From: Agelaius tricolor
Taxonomy: Eukaryota > Chordata > Aves > Passeriformes > Icteridae
Direction of reading: 5' to 3'
DNA: 64,000 nt
Assembly: GCA_023055355.1 (NCBI GenBank)
Contig: JALJCS010000035.1
Location: 124,001 to 188,000, forward strand
Shown: piece after piece, positions 26,901 through 39,444 of the stretch
Layout: every line of letters begins with the position of its first letter
Numbering within the stretch: position 1 is the first letter of the stretch
Notes under the pieces: model-generated
The model's input: only the letters and a program-made list of their open reading frames with translations
Database searches by the model: none
Told to the model about the DNA's origin: nothing
Made by a program: the position numbers and the translations under genes

Positions 26901-28106
26901 TCCAAATAAGCCTGTGAGTCAGTAAGTACTATTATCCATGGTTCCGGATCCTGTTAAATAAATTTATTTCCTGCACAAGTATGTAAGCTCATTATTTGAG
27001 TATAACCAGAATATCTGTAAGTGGCGACTAGTTTAGAGATTATATTATTGCACATGAATTAAAATACACTGCTGCATCATCCAAAGCCTCCTCACTCCTC
27101 TGGATGAGGGTTCACGTGGATGTCTCATGGTCATGTGTGTAGGAGATACCTGAAGAGCACCCATGTGGAATTCCTCCTGCCTGTTCCCATTCCCCCCAGC
27201 AGCCCTGGGCTGTCCTTGAGCAATCCTCCCCAGCCTAACCAGCAGCATGTCTCCAGAGTTGAATGAGGAGAATGTGGGCCCCATCTTCCTCCTGCTTCTC
27301 ATTCTCCTCTTGGATGCTCTCAGTTGAGTGTGACTGGGGTGGGGCCATCTTGGGTGAACTCCCTGGGAAAAGAAATGACAAAACATTTCCTTTGCATCAG
27401 GAGAAGTTTGATTATTCACTAGTCAAGCTGAAATTCTAAAAAGCTTTTAGTTGAAGGTAGATGTCTTTTAGCACTTTTATTAGGTAGATTTTAGTGTATT
27501 TGTTGTCAGTAGAAGAGAAAAGTGGGATAAGGTACAGCTACTATGTTTTGGTTTGCCTTTAGGAGGTGCCCTATATGGTGACATACTGGGTATTTTAGAG
27601 TTGAAATTTGAAGAGAACTCATTTGGCACTTGCAGTATTTTTCCAAAGCCTGATTTTAATCTGCCAAATAACTGAAACCAACTCCTCCCAAGAATCCATC
27701 ATAAGCCGTAGTTTCTTACTCAAGATGTTTGCTTTCTGAGCTAGGTCCTTGGCCAGTTTTCCAATGGAAGATTGCCTTTTTTCCCATGGGAGTGATTCCC
27801 TCAGCAAACATGAACGCCCAAATGAAATGAGCGTCTATCACCAGCCTGCACTTACTGCATGGGATGGTTTAAGGATGAAGAAAACCATCAGAGACCCCTC
27901 AGCCCCTTTTGAGCACCGTGTAAGAATTCTGTGGCATTGGGTTGCCCAAGGCTGACATGGGCAGCATGGTGGCATGAGGCTGTACTGAGAGGAGCTGTGT
28001 GAACCTCAGGTGGTGGGGTAAATTCAGTGACAACTCAGTGTCTCAGCCTTTCTCTTGCTCCAGGACAAGATGCTGATCTCCTATGGTCCCTTGATGAGAT
28101 GTGGGG

Positions 28107-28150
28107 CAGCCTGGCAATGGAGGGTGTATCAAATCAGCCTGGCAATGGAG
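28107..28150. repeat. Two-copy direct repeat, 28-bp period
   Basis: The 16-mer cagcctggcaatggag occurs at 28107-28122 and 28135-28150, separated by ggtgtatcaaat. A small local duplication. Confidence 0.82.
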
Positions 28151-28730
28151 AGGGCACCCCCGTACCTGAGTACTAACAAACAACGTGAGCATGGACATGC
28201 ACACTGGTCCCTAGAAGACATAAACTAGTTGAAATCAGAATACCCTTTAAACTGCTGTGAGTTAAACCTAGGCTCAGTCTTGTCTTAAAATCTGCAGTGT
28301 CACTGAAGCAGAAAGAGCATCACCAGTGACTGAAATCTCTCTACATTTTCCTCAAATATTTTCTTTCTCGCAGTGAGGAATTGCTTATACAAGTTTCCAT
28401 GAGAGTGAGTTGAATTCTCTTCTACCTCATTTTCCACCATTAAAGAAAAGTCCTGATTTCTCATTGCAGTGTCTATGTGATGCCAAATAGTATTTTAAGA
28501 GGCAGAAATAGCAAAGCTGAATCATCAGATCACAGTATGACTTTCTAATCTCAGTTGGAGTTTTAGGAACAGGCCTTTGTAAGTCAAACAATTACTCTTC
28601 TTTGTTGAGGAAACACTAGAGAGAAATAGAAAATGTGATACTCCCAGGATGTCTGAGGATAAAGTAGTTCAGCTGCTTAAGAGGAACCACCCCATTGACT
28701 TTATGCCCTCCCCCGAGAGCATCAGGACAA

Positions 28731-28755
28731 TTATAGACACTGTTATAGACACTGA
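28731..28755. repeat. Two-copy 12-bp tandem repeat
   Basis: ttatagacactg is present twice in direct tandem, a few bases upstream of a CR1 fragment. Probably replication slippage. Confidence 0.78.
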
Positions 28756-28764
28756 TCAAACTGC

Positions 28765-28944
28765 CTCAAATTGCCCAGAAAAGTTGTGGCTGCCCCACTC
28801 CTGGAAGTGTTCAAGGCCAGGCTGGATGGGTCTTTGAGCAGCCTGGTTTACTGAAAGATGTCCTTGCCTTTCAAAGAGGGACTGAAACAACGTGGGCTTT
28901 AACGTCCCTCTCAACACAAACTTCTGTGATTCTGTGGTTACATA
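28765..28944 (+). repeat. CR1 LINE fragment, 3' end
   Basis: Sense CR1: ttgcccagaaaagttgtggc, tgccccactcctggaagtgt, tcaaggccaggctggatggg, ending cttctgtgattctgtgg. It is truncated in the usual place. The middle is more diverged, with ggtgtccctgcccatggc altered. Confidence 0.88.
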
Positions 28945-31404
28945 CTGTGCCTCCAGGAGCTCCCCTTAAAGAGGCAAAAAGGAAGAAACTGAAAAACAAA
29001 AACGTGTTCTCATCTACCAGGATCACAGCAAATCTTTTGAAGGTCTCAGCCACCTAACTTCACCCCTCCCTTTTGATAAAGCCGTATTTTTAAAGGTATT
29101 TTTCTGATCCGTTGGTTGGAAATGAAGGCAGCAGACACCTGGGATCAGGGCTGGCACTGAGGGCTGTTGGTGCTGCAGGGACACAGTGAGGCAAAACAGG
29201 GTTCATCCATGCAGGAGGGCTTTACACTCCCACCCTTTGCCTTCCTGTCTGAGAAGAGACATGAAGGGCTGGTGCCTGCTCATGGAGGGTGGTGTTCGTT
29301 TAAACTGGACACATGTAGATAAGTCTTCACTCCTTATTAGTGAGAAAAGTGCTGGTTGCATTAGATCAAACCGTGCCCTCATTTATATCTGTGAGCCCTG
29401 CAGGGTAGATGTGGGGAACCCAGCCTCATAGAATCACACTGGTCTTTTGTTGCCTCGAGAGTGAGTATTGTGTGAATCTGGTGTTTACTGTCTGACTGTA
29501 TTTTATTCAAGAATCAGTCAAGATAGATTTGTTTAACCAGGCCTGGTCAGACTTTCACTACAGGGGGGCAACATCTACAAAGTACTCTGGTGTTTGTGGT
29601 CAGTATTGGGACCATTGGCAGTACAGATTGTGTTTTGCAAAGGAGCAAAGGAGCTCCTGCACAGGAGCACCACAGGCTGCAGAACCAGAGAGCACAGCTC
29701 CATATGGCTCCTTTCCTGAAAACAGCCTCAAATTTTATACATCTTACTGTTAGTGAAAGGCAGTGACATACCCTCCGTCAACTCCTGCTGTATTGGTAAC
29801 ACCAGGGGTGGTAATGCTGAGTAGAAATGTGTTCTCTACATACTGCATTGCCTAAAATCTCTTGATGGTTTAGAAAAGCTGGATAAAATTACTTAGTCAA
29901 TTTAAATTGAAGGCAGATCTTTAGCATAAGATTTGCTCATTTTAGTTCTTCCAGGTATTCAGGATCTCTGTACTGTATTGGTCTAACAAATATCTTAAAT
30001 ATAAAAATTTGACTGGTAGGAATTTTTGCTGATAGAACTCCCATAAAATTCATCCCCACCAGCAAATTTTTCTTATTTTCTTATGAGGAAATAATTATTT
30101 TCTTGGAGCGGTGCTTGCAACACCTATTTTAGGGTTAAGGATTTGACCAGAGGGCAGAGTGGATTGTAGAACACAAAGGCTTCATGGTTTTCAATTAGAC
30201 AAAAGGTATAAAGGTAAACTCCATGCAGAGACCTTCGTTGCAAGCACACATATTTTCTGGTTTTACATGGATGACTGTAAGTGTGTATTTAGCCACATGG
30301 GTTATTAAATACAACTAATGTAATGGCATTTTCCTCCTTTCCAGAGCTTACCCACACCACATTATTTCTTAGGGGCTTTTAGTTCCTATTATACCAAACA
30401 CCTCAAACAAGCACACAAGAGGAGATCCCCACCAGCAGCAAACATGTTGATCTGGCACAAGGAACCACAGCTAAAGCTTCCTTAGGGTTGTGGCATCATG
30501 CTGCCTGTCAGGTGTGGCTCTGGTAGCCAAACAAAAGATCCTTGTTCATCCTATTTGAATGTTTATTGTGGAATTTTTTAGCAAAAGTTTACATAGCTCT
30601 AGCCACTTTCTGACAGATTTTAATATGAGTTTCCAACCTTCTCTGAGCTCTCAGCTGATGCACAGTAGAAATGCACAGAGTTAATTTGTTCCACTGTTGG
30701 TTGCTGCTTTTGACCAAACCTAAAATATCTTCAGTTAATTTCAGTCATGCTTACAAGATAGCCACTTTTGATTCTGCTGCCAGCTTTGTTTGGTTGTGCT
30801 TCCTCTGCTTAGTACAGTGCATCAGATAATCGGGGGTGTAGAATGTTCAGACTTTTTTCAGTAAAGTCAAAGAATACTTTATACCTATTGATGTAATTTC
30901 AAAATGATTGAATGTACTCCTTTTCTCATAAATGCTTATTAATTTTGTGTCTAACCCTGTTGCGTTTTGAAGGATCTGTTGCATAACTGCAATCAATTAA
31001 AAATCTGACAAACTGCAACTATTTTCATTTACTCTAAACTCTGAGTGCTTTTTCCAGTGGTTTAAATTCACTAAAATTAAAATGAAGGAGGAAGATGTGC
31101 TGAAAGCAGCAGTTCTCCATAAGGGAGAACAGTTCTCCATTACTTGCAGAGCTTGAGTTTATTTGGTGAACACAGTGATCACAAGATTAAGAATCACCTC
31201 CATTGCAGAGCTGTAGCAAGGTTGTCTTCACATTTTGGAAAGGCCTTTGTTAGGATGGGGGCTCAAACAGGAAAATTTAGGATGGCTGAGTAAAACAATA
31301 ACAAAGATTCAATCTTATTTTTGGGGGGGAGACTGAAGGGAAGGGATGGCAGCCATTCTCTAAGGCCATCTCCTGCTCAGCATATGCCACATGTCTCCCC
31401 ACAG

Positions 31405-31637
31405 CCCCCTGCTCGCTGTCTGCTTTGCTGCGTCCTGTGGAATCCCGGGAATTGCCCTGCTCACACTGGGAGTGAACCCTCTCACCGGGGCCCTGGGCGC
31501 CTTCAACATCTTCCTCTACACGTGCTGTTACACCCCCCTGAAGAGAATGAGCATTGCCAACACGTGGGTGGGAGCTGTTGTTGGGGCCATTCCCCCCGTC
31601 ATGGGCTGGACTGCAGCTACTGGGAGTCTGGATGCTG
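31405..31637 (+). CDS. COX10: COX10 exon: protoheme IX farnesyltransferase, central membrane segments (human exon 6 equivalent)
   Basis: This 233-nt exon completes the Ser codon (AG|C) and encodes [20 protein letters not shown], then [40 protein letters not shown] and [17 protein letters not shown], plus the first G of a Gly codon. It corresponds to human residues 232-310 with few substitutions. It carries hydrophobic membrane helices of the UbiA fold and the highly conserved YTPLKR...[13 protein letters not shown] block that characterises COX10/CtaB farnesyltransferases. The donor is G|gtgagt and the acceptor is ccccacag. There are no stops or frame breaks. An overlapping frame starting at 31391 runs past the donor into the intron and is artificial. 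A CR1 copy begins only about 80 bp after the donor. Confidence 0.97.
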
Positions 31638-31714
31638 GTGAGTATAAAACCCTTTCATTGGGTGAGTGGTTGTCAGGATAATGAACCTACTCAAAAGGCA
31701 GTAAACTTTGTTCT

Positions 31715-31861
31715 TTATGTTCTTGACCTGACCAGGCCAGGTTGGACACAGCTTACAGTGGCCTGGTTTAGTTGAAGTTGTCCCTGGCCATGGCAGAGGG
31801 TGGAAAGAGGTGATCTTTAAGGTCCCTTCCAACCTAAACCATTCTGTAATCCTGTGGTAAG
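31715..31861 (+). repeat. CR1 LINE fragment, 3' end, next to COX10 exon
   Basis: Sense CR1 remnant: aggccaggttggacacagct, tggcctggtttagttgaagt, tgtccctggccatggcagag, gatctttaaggtcccttcca, ending ttctgtaatcctgtgg. It lies within 80 bp of the upstream splice donor. Confidence 0.9.
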
Positions 31862-32640
31862 GCTTTGAAAGCAGCTAATTTTGGTAACATTCTCCTTACA
31901 CAGGTATTTCAGAGCAAAACAGAGCTGATAAAGCAGCATGACCTATTTAATATGTGTTCTGACCATCTTAAAAAAATCCAGAAGGAAAATAGCATATTTG
32001 ATGTTCACATAGGAGAAAATGTTACATAATTTCAGGATTCAAATCGTGTTCAGGATTAAAACCATATCCAGTAAGATCCAACTTGCAAGGGACTTGCATT
32101 TGGAAAATTCCTCGATGTGTTTTACAGTCTTTCCACAAGCCAGAAAATATCCTGGGAAGATTAATTTATTGGTGTATTTCTTAATTACCCATTGCTAAAC
32201 TCTAAGTTACAAATGCTCCTTCCCTCCTCCTTGAAAAGCAAACGAAGATTTCTATTTTAGTAGCTGTGAACCACTTTTACATCCCTTGTAAAACACTGAT
32301 CTCTTCAGCAGCTCAACTCTGACACAATCAGGCCTTGTTTTTCCTGCCAGCTAGAAACTTAAGAATCAAAGTGGCTCCACAAACTTATAGTCTGAAGCAA
32401 CTAATGAAGTGCAATTAATAGGTCTGTTAAGAGTTGGTTTAGCGCACACTCATCCCACAGGGGGGCATATTTAAGGCTTAAATAATACTTTCAACAACAA
32501 GGCTTTTAACCAGAAATTATCAGAATTTTTGCAAAATCTGTTCTTTATGCACTTCCTAATAAAAGTCAGTCTGAGTTGGCTTTGTGTCCACATGTTCCCA
32601 CACAGATCTAAACCAGAGCAAGGATGGAAGGTGTTGTGGG

Positions 32641-32658
32641 TTTGTTTTTTTTTTTCAT
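32641..32658. repeat. Poly-T tract
   Basis: tttgttttttttttttc, short homopolymer-like sequence with no attached element recognised. Confidence 0.5.
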
Positions 32659-32817
32659 TGTGTGCTGCTTCTATACAAATATTTTCTTCTCTGAAAGTTA
32701 CTTAGACCTAGAAATTTTATGTTAAGAGTATGTATAGTGTCTTGTGTTAGGACTGCATAACAGACATAGTTAGCAGCTCTGTACTTTAGAAGAGAAGAGG
32801 GAACATGACAAAAAAGG

Positions 32818-33030
32818 CATTGAGGGGCTGGAGCTTGTCCAGGGAAGGGAACGGACCTGGGGAAGGGGCTGGAGCAGCTGAGGGAGCTAGGTGGGGGGGC
32901 TCAGCCTGGAGAAAAGGAAGCTCAGGAGGAACCTTCTGGCTCTGCACAACTCCCTGACAGGAGAGGGCAGCAAGGTGCGGGTCAGGCTCTGCCCCCAGGA
33001 AACAAGGGACAGGATGAGAGGAAATAATTT
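32818..33030 (+). repeat. CR1 LINE fragment, internal part truncated at both ends
   Basis: Matches a more 5' section of CR1 than the other copies: gaggggctggagcttgtcca, gggaagggaacggacctggg, ggctcagcctggagaaaagg, aagctcaggaggaaccttct, ctccctgacaggagagggca, ending gggacaggatgagaggaaat. The normal CR1 3' end is missing, so the copy was deleted or interrupted after insertion. Confidence 0.85.
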
Positions 33031-34574
33031 CATATCATTCTGGCTGCAGATACTTAGACCTTGACATTGTTTGGGGATTTCTGTGATGGTTTTACCACTT
33101 TATTGCAGAGTTGGTGTCCAAAGATAACTCTCATATGCCTGTGCTTCACCTGCACAGTTCGGCCTGGAGGATCTGGAGTGCAGAGCTGCATGTCTCCAAA
33201 AGCCCTTGCTGTAGAGGCCAGTGAAAGCCCATCAGGTTAAACTGGCACTGATTGTCATTATCTTTAATTTGTCAACTTGCTCTTTGAGATCTATTTCACA
33301 AAGAGCAAAGCTGTCCCTGTACAGCAGCAGAGAGGGCAGCAGGGAACCCCACTGGTGGCCAAGTAAGCTCTTCCTCTCTAACTTGCAGCTAAAATGTGGT
33401 TACGTGTCCCTGTGCCAGCTCTGCTGTGAAGGCAATGATGCCACCAGTGAAAGATGCTAACTTTAAACCACCCAAGCAGAATTTGTCAGAACACGATAAT
33501 CTGATGCATAGTGTGTTATGTATAGCTAAAACTTTTAAAATCACCTCCCAGTCTGTGTCAGGGAGGCCAGGCAGCTTATTTAATAGAGAAAGAAATGTTA
33601 TCGAACTGATACTGGTGTTTGTAATGAAGCACACCTGGGGAGAGTCCTGAAAACAGGGACTGGAGTGTAAAATTTTAGTGCATTTCAGTATCAAATGGAA
33701 AACAAAAAAAACACAACACAAACCCTACAAACACTTTTACAGAGAAAAGAAATAACTAGAAGAAAATGATGGCATTGTAGACTATGATTTTCAGTTTTAA
33801 ACATTCTACTTTTGCAATAGGAGAGTTCAGCCCCTGGCAGCATCGTATCCATGCGGAATACAGGCGTGCATCCATACACAATACACAGACCCGTGTCCCT
33901 TCCCTAACCAGCCTGGTCTCAGTTGTTGAACTCATTAATAATATGTAATTAGTGTGGAGACTTAACCTAGTTCTAGGTAGAGGTGTGAAAATGCCTTTGC
34001 ACCTCATTTTAAAAAAATCATTCTACTCGATAACAAAGAGGAATGTGAAAGAAGGGAGGCAGGAAACTAATGAGAAGGAAAGTTCTCACCACTAATGTGG
34101 TGGGGTTTTGAGTTTACATTTTCCTGTGGATTTTCTCTCCTTGTAATCTTCTCACAGCAGCCACATTGTTGTACATGTTGCTGGTTATAGGGAAAACAAT
34201 ATTTAAGTGTAGCCCTTTCATTACCATTTCTGGGCAGCTAAGTGTTAAACTGTTGTTTGTAACAGTTAGGACAGCCATGTCTGCTTCCTTCAGGAGTTCC
34301 ATGACATGGATGCTGTGAGATATTTTGTCCTTTGGGAGAGTTGGAGATGGTGCTTTAGAGAGTTGAAGTTGGTTCCTGGTTTCCAATTCCAGAGCTAATA
34401 ACAAAGTATCTCAGAGTGGAGCAACCTTGTTTTAATTTGTCCTCATTTTGTTTATGACTTTTAAAGATGAATACCTTAGCAGTTTCTTGCACCAGAAAAA
34501 AATACTGTGTATTTACAGATAGAAATCTGGGACCCTCATGTTTCCAGTGATGCAAATGCTTGCTGTAGTTTATA

Positions 34575-34781
34575 GAATACTCATAGAATCATAGAATGAC
34601 ATGGGTTCGCAAGGAACCTTAAGGACTGTCCAAGCCCCTGCCATGGGCAGGGGCACTTTCCACTAGGCCAGGATGCTCCAAGACTCATCCAACCTGGCCT
34701 TGGACACTTCCAGTGATGGGGTAGCCACAGCTTCTCTGGGCAGCCTGTGCCAGAGCCTCACTGCTCTCTGAACAATTTCTT
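34575..34781 (-). repeat. CR1 LINE fragment, antisense (3' part of a split copy)
   Basis: Complement of the CR1 tail: actcatagaatcatagaatg, aaggaaccttaaggactgtc, ccatgggcaggggcactttc, ccaacctggccttggacact, gccacagcttctctgggcag, ending caatttctt at 34781. The CR1 consensus would continue cctaatatc; here it stops, and that continuation resumes at 35650. See the split-copy finding. Confidence 0.9.
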
Positions 34782-35649
34782 ACACTATGTATTTTTGCAG
34801 ATCTCCTGGTACTTCCCAGGAATGTTTGGTTCCATTTCTGCCCCAATAGGTAACTTCAACTCTATGCTCCTAAGCCTGATTGAACATCCCGCCCCCATCC
34901 CTGGATTTTGTGCCAAAGTAATTTAGGGAAAACCTCCCATTTCAAAAGCAAAAGATAAGATTATCTCTGGGAAGATGTGGAATTCTTTGTTGTGGGTTTG
35001 GGGGGGGTTGTGTTTTTTTAATGGCAGCTGTTTGAAACTGATGAAAGATAGGGAATGTTAACATTTCCTCGCTGGGGGAGTGAGTGCAGGTGAGACGGTC
35101 AGAAGTGCATGATAAATGTAATTTATCACAAGGATATCACTGCCACATATCTGGGGTATTTATGCAGAACTTAACTGCCAGCCTGTGATCTGCAGTAACA
35201 CGTTTGCTTCCTTGAAAGCAGATTTCATTGCTCTTTCTTGGTACTATTTGTTTCTGAAGAGATTTGTTTTTCTAGTAAATCAAGATACCTTGAAATTATT
35301 TTGCAAGGGAAGGACTATAAGGAAAAGAATGACATTCACTTAAAAGCTTAAGTGATAGCAGAGAGACAGGAAGGTAAGTCAAATTTGGCAGTGTCCCCTG
35401 TTCTGTGCCAGATCCCCCTCCTGCATGGGATCCACAAGCAGAAGAGCTCTTGGCTGTGCCGCAATGCTGCTGAACTTGTGCACAGAAAGAAAGAAACAGA
35501 GCTGTTTATTCTGGTGTGTAAGAGTGCGTACATGCTTTAAATTATCCTCACTCTGCTGTTCTTTCTCCCTTGACTAATGTCCATTTAAACTTGTTATTTT
35601 TAGTTAACAGAACACTGAAACTGGAGTAGATTCAAATGCCACAGCCAGG
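34782..35649. other. 868-bp non-CR1 segment separating two halves of a CR1 copy
   Basis: The segment sits between two adjoining pieces of an antisense CR1 and is bordered by the same 8-mer aatttctt (34774-34781 and 35650-35657). It has no recognisable terminal inverted repeats, TG...CA ends, poly-A tail or coding frame. It contains a G-rich stretch (tttggggggggttgtg, about 34998-35013) and ordinary AT-rich sequence. It could be an unrecognised insertion with a target-site duplication, or it could be chance juxtaposition of two CR1 remnants. Undetermined. Confidence 0.45.
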
Positions 35650-35960
35650 AATTTCTTCCTAATATCAAATCTAAATTTCCCTCTCCCAGTTTGAATCCGT
35701 TCCCCCTTGTCCTGTCACTGCATTTCCTGATGCAGAGTTGTTTTCAGGCTTCCTTGCAGCTCCTTCAGATCCTGGAAGCTGCTGTGATGTCTCCACACAA
35801 CCTTCTCTTCCCCAGGATGAACACCTCCAATTCTCTCAGCCTGTCTCCATAGGGAAGATGCTTCAGTCTCCTTATCAACTTCGTGGACTCCCTGGGTCTT
35901 GCTCCAAAGGACATGGTCCCATGTCCTTGTTATGCTGGGAGCCCAGGAACTTTTGTACTT
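35650..35960 (-). repeat. CR1 LINE fragment, antisense (5'-ward part of a split copy)
   Basis: Complement of internal CR1: aatttcttcctaatatcaaa, cccccttgtcctgtcactgc, ggcttccttgcagctccttc, tctcagcctgtctccatagg, ccatgtccttgttatgctgg. It starts exactly where the copy at 34575-34781 stops. Open frames at 35738-36067 and 35883-36116 overlap it and are not genes. Confidence 0.87.
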
Positions 35961-38900
35961 CTTCCACTGACCGTGCTCTGCTCAGGCTGGATCCCGCCAG
36001 CAAGCAGGATCAGTGTTGCGGAGCGGAGCAGTTTGGTGCCACGGAGTTCATACAAACCACCCAGTGAGATGGAAGTGACAAGCAGGGCTCCTCTACCTAA
36101 TGTGCTTATCAGCTAAAGAGATTTATTCTGAGTAGGTGGTGGCAGAGCAGATAAGGGCCCTGACAGTGCAGAAGACATTGCAGATCCACAGTGGCCCAGG
36201 AGCCATAGGTATTACTGCACCAAAGAATATTTATCTAAAGAGACTGTTCAGTTTATCAGATGCTCCACTCCTGGTCTCGTTCCCCTGAAAGACATCTTGT
36301 ACTGATTTTCATTCATTTTCAGAAATTTAAATAATTCCTCGGGGTATGGAATTTATAGACTCAGTATCAATTGTAATCATGTGGAGGCTGATTTTTAAAT
36401 TGCCTTTACTTTGTAATTCAAATTGTGTTGTATGGTAGACATTAATTATGTCAGCCAGCATCTATTTACAAAAGGGGATTTAAAAATGGGCAGTTCTTAT
36501 CAGCTAGTGACATTTGGCAGATGGATGGTTTCAGTAACAAAAAAAGGAGAATAGGAAAGAGGGGGGCCTGTGCCCAACCTGCCAAAGGCTGGAGTCTCTC
36601 ATACTTTCCCTGGTATAGCACTTGTCTGCCAGGAGGAAGGAGAGCAAAACAACAGCTTAATTGCATGCAAAATTAGCTTGAAGATCTTTGTGTCCCTTCC
36701 AGTTAAGCACTTGGAGCTTTCAAAGCCCCTTGATGTGGGAGCAGGTCTGGGAGCCAGCCGCCAGAGCAGGGCAGCTCCAGCATCCCACTGCCGGAGGAGA
36801 GGAGGCTCCGGCTATAAACTCCCACTGGTAAACTCAGCTTTTCAGGGTTTCACTTCCCCAGATGAAAGAGCAGAATTTGTGGTCTGTTCCAGAGGAAACA
36901 GAGATATTCATGTCACTGACATATGAGACTTGGAGCTGGGGGCCCAGGAGTATGCTTTGTGGGGGTAAAAACTGTAAAAATGAGGCAGAGGGACAATACT
37001 AGTGAGCAGCTGGTCTGAATTTAGGACAAAAGCCAGTGGGCTATTTTTTTCTTCCTTTCCATCTTCATAAGAGACAAAAGAAATGGCAGCTCCACTGCTG
37101 GGGCACCTGGGGACCGACCCCACAAGTTCACAGGCAGTATGCCCTTTGCCTGGTTCTCTACCCTGTGTGTGGCTGATGGGGTAGCCCTGAGCCCCTGGGT
37201 GTGAAACACAGCACCCACAGAGAAATCAGGATGGGGGGATCAGCAGGAGGGACTTGGGGGAAAGAGGTGGCTGATGAGGAGCCCCTGCGTGGCTCTGCAC
37301 ATTTGCAATCCTCTGCTGAGTCTGGTCCTTTGGTAAATGCTTCCTAAACATATTTGCAAAAGACTATATTTTCATCTTACCCAACAGGCTCTTCTTTTAT
37401 GGCATCTATTGCTGGGGTTAGCTAAGGCGAGTTATATATGGTATTGTTTTCTCAGCCTTGCCTGGGTAATGAAAGGTGTTTCCCTGTGAGGCTTTTGGCT
37501 GCAATAACCTGTTGTGTGTCACACAAGAAGTGCACATGCCTGTGTGTATCCATACACACACAGCTTTTTTCTATGTGGCAAGCATACCTCAGGACATCTG
37601 GCTTCCTTCTGTTAAAGGCAGAAGCCGGGAACACTCTCTCAAGGTGAAAAATCCCACAGCCAACTTCATTTCCTATTCCTGGTGGATGCTGAGGATCCTT
37701 TTGTTTTGCAGACAAGTCAAACACACGGCCAGCACCCCCTTGCCTTTCAGTGCTGCTGCAGAGGAGTCTATTGCAGCCCCTCGATGCTCCTGCTCCACAG
37801 GCCTTTTGTGCCATCCTTCAAAAGAAACAGCTATTGAAACCCCTGACCATGAAGCTTTTGAGTTTTCCAGTGTTTTCCTTGTCCCCCTTGGTTTCCACGA
37901 CGGTGTAACCTTGGAGGGGCACAATGCAGGCTGGGCCGTGCATCCCACAGTGACAGCCAGGGCCATTGTCCCAGCCCAGGGACCTTGTGTGCAGCTTTAG
38001 AAGTGACACTTTCTCTTTCTCCTCTCAAGGCTGCTTCGCCACTCTCGTGCCATCCAGCACAAGCAGTAGCATCTACTTTTGTTTTCCAGTGGAAGCAAAA
38101 GTGCTGATTGTTGTCTTGCTGTGGTGCTAATGTGGGTAAAGCAGAGGGAAATTGCATCAGTTTGGTTAGGGTTAGTGTCTAGGTAATTCCCAAATGTCTT
38201 TATGTTTGAGATGGCTGCATAATTGCAAATTAGGATGTAAATTTTGGCAAGCTAATCCTGTTCCTAATTCTAAAGACAGTGGGAAGAATTAAGTAGCTGG
38301 TAACATTTCTCTTCAGAAGGGATGATATCAGGACAGTATCTTGAACACTTGTAACTCGAGGTCACTTGATTAACAATCATTTTCCATCACCAAAACGAGC
38401 TGAAGCACAGGCAGTAATGATTGTACCTTCCAGCTCTCCTTCACAAACAGAAAATGCAACCAAAAGCTGGACAAACCAGTCCTTCCGGATCAGGACATCA
38501 CAGTGTGTTCTGGCCATGACTCTCCAAACCACTGTGCATCTTTGTACCAATACTCCCAAATAATCCTGTAAAATTGTGTTGAACCTGAAGTGGGCAACTA
38601 GGCTTTGACAAGATTTTAAAATCTTTCTTTACCCCCAGAATTGCTCACAGTTACAAATCTCCAGGGAAGACTACTGTGTTAAACTTCTAGATGAGCACAG
38701 AAGAAAAGACAGAAAATAAAGGGTTTGGACATGTATTCTCTACATTTCTTGTCAATTTAACATCCTGTGAAACTTACATAGGACTGTGGTAAAGAGTTTG
38801 GGACTGGTTATGTTAAAATTTCTTGTAGAAAAGGTGGAAAAGGCCGCCTGAGACAGCACGGGTGCTCGCAGGCAGGTGGATACAGCTGGACCAAGTCAAA

Positions 38901-39444
38901 TCTCTGAGCTCTAATCTACCTTGTCTGAGTTAAAGAGGAGTAATTTGTTCAACATCTTTTAAGGGAAGAGAGCCAGTTGTGTGCTATCAAGTAAAACGGT
39001 GTGTGGTTGTTTCCTGACTATGATCCATTAAGAGGCTGAGCTTACACTGCCAAAGCCTTCCCCTCCCTACAGCAGCCAAACCCATACCCGTTTCCTAGAG
39101 ACAAAAGGCCAGTGCTTTCCTCTCTTAAGTCACAGCTACCAATGTCTGGAAATAATTTTAAAATTCCTTCACATTATTCAAGGCAGAAGAATTACTAAAA
39201 TTGTGCTTTAAGCAAAACAGCATTCTTAGGTTGCCAAGGCAGTAAACACCAGCTTTGGGAAATGCAGTTAAGATTTCAACATCTGTTTTGGAGCTGATAT
39301 TTAACTATTCCATGTTTATTTTAATGCCTGGTTGGCCACTTTCCTGTTACACATATGCAGCACCAGAGCAAAGACAGAAGGAGCAAGTCTGTTCTTGAAC
39401 TGATGCTACAGGTAGCTCCCGTTCCTTATTTTTTTGTTTTATTG

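Larger units (their letters stand above)
13239..31404 (+). other. COX10: COX10 intron between the FFEV exon and the PLLAV exon (18.2 kb)
   Basis: A GT...AG intron bounded by gtaagg at 13239 and cccacag ending at 31404. No additional COX10 coding sequence is expected, because the flanking exons join exactly within one Ser codon. It contains three CR1 fragments, a weak foldback near 18.35 kb and two small tandem duplications near 28 kb. Open frames are below about 125 codons, usually open on both strands, and none resembles a known protein. The segment 19620-20110 is complex non-repetitive sequence of unknown role; otherwise I see only unremarkable intronic DNA. Confidence 0.9.

Noticed and set aside
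34782..35649. Possible LTR or hAT transposon within the split CR1
   Set aside because: No TG...CA ends, no terminal inverted repeats and no coding remnant were seen, so no transposon class is assigned.
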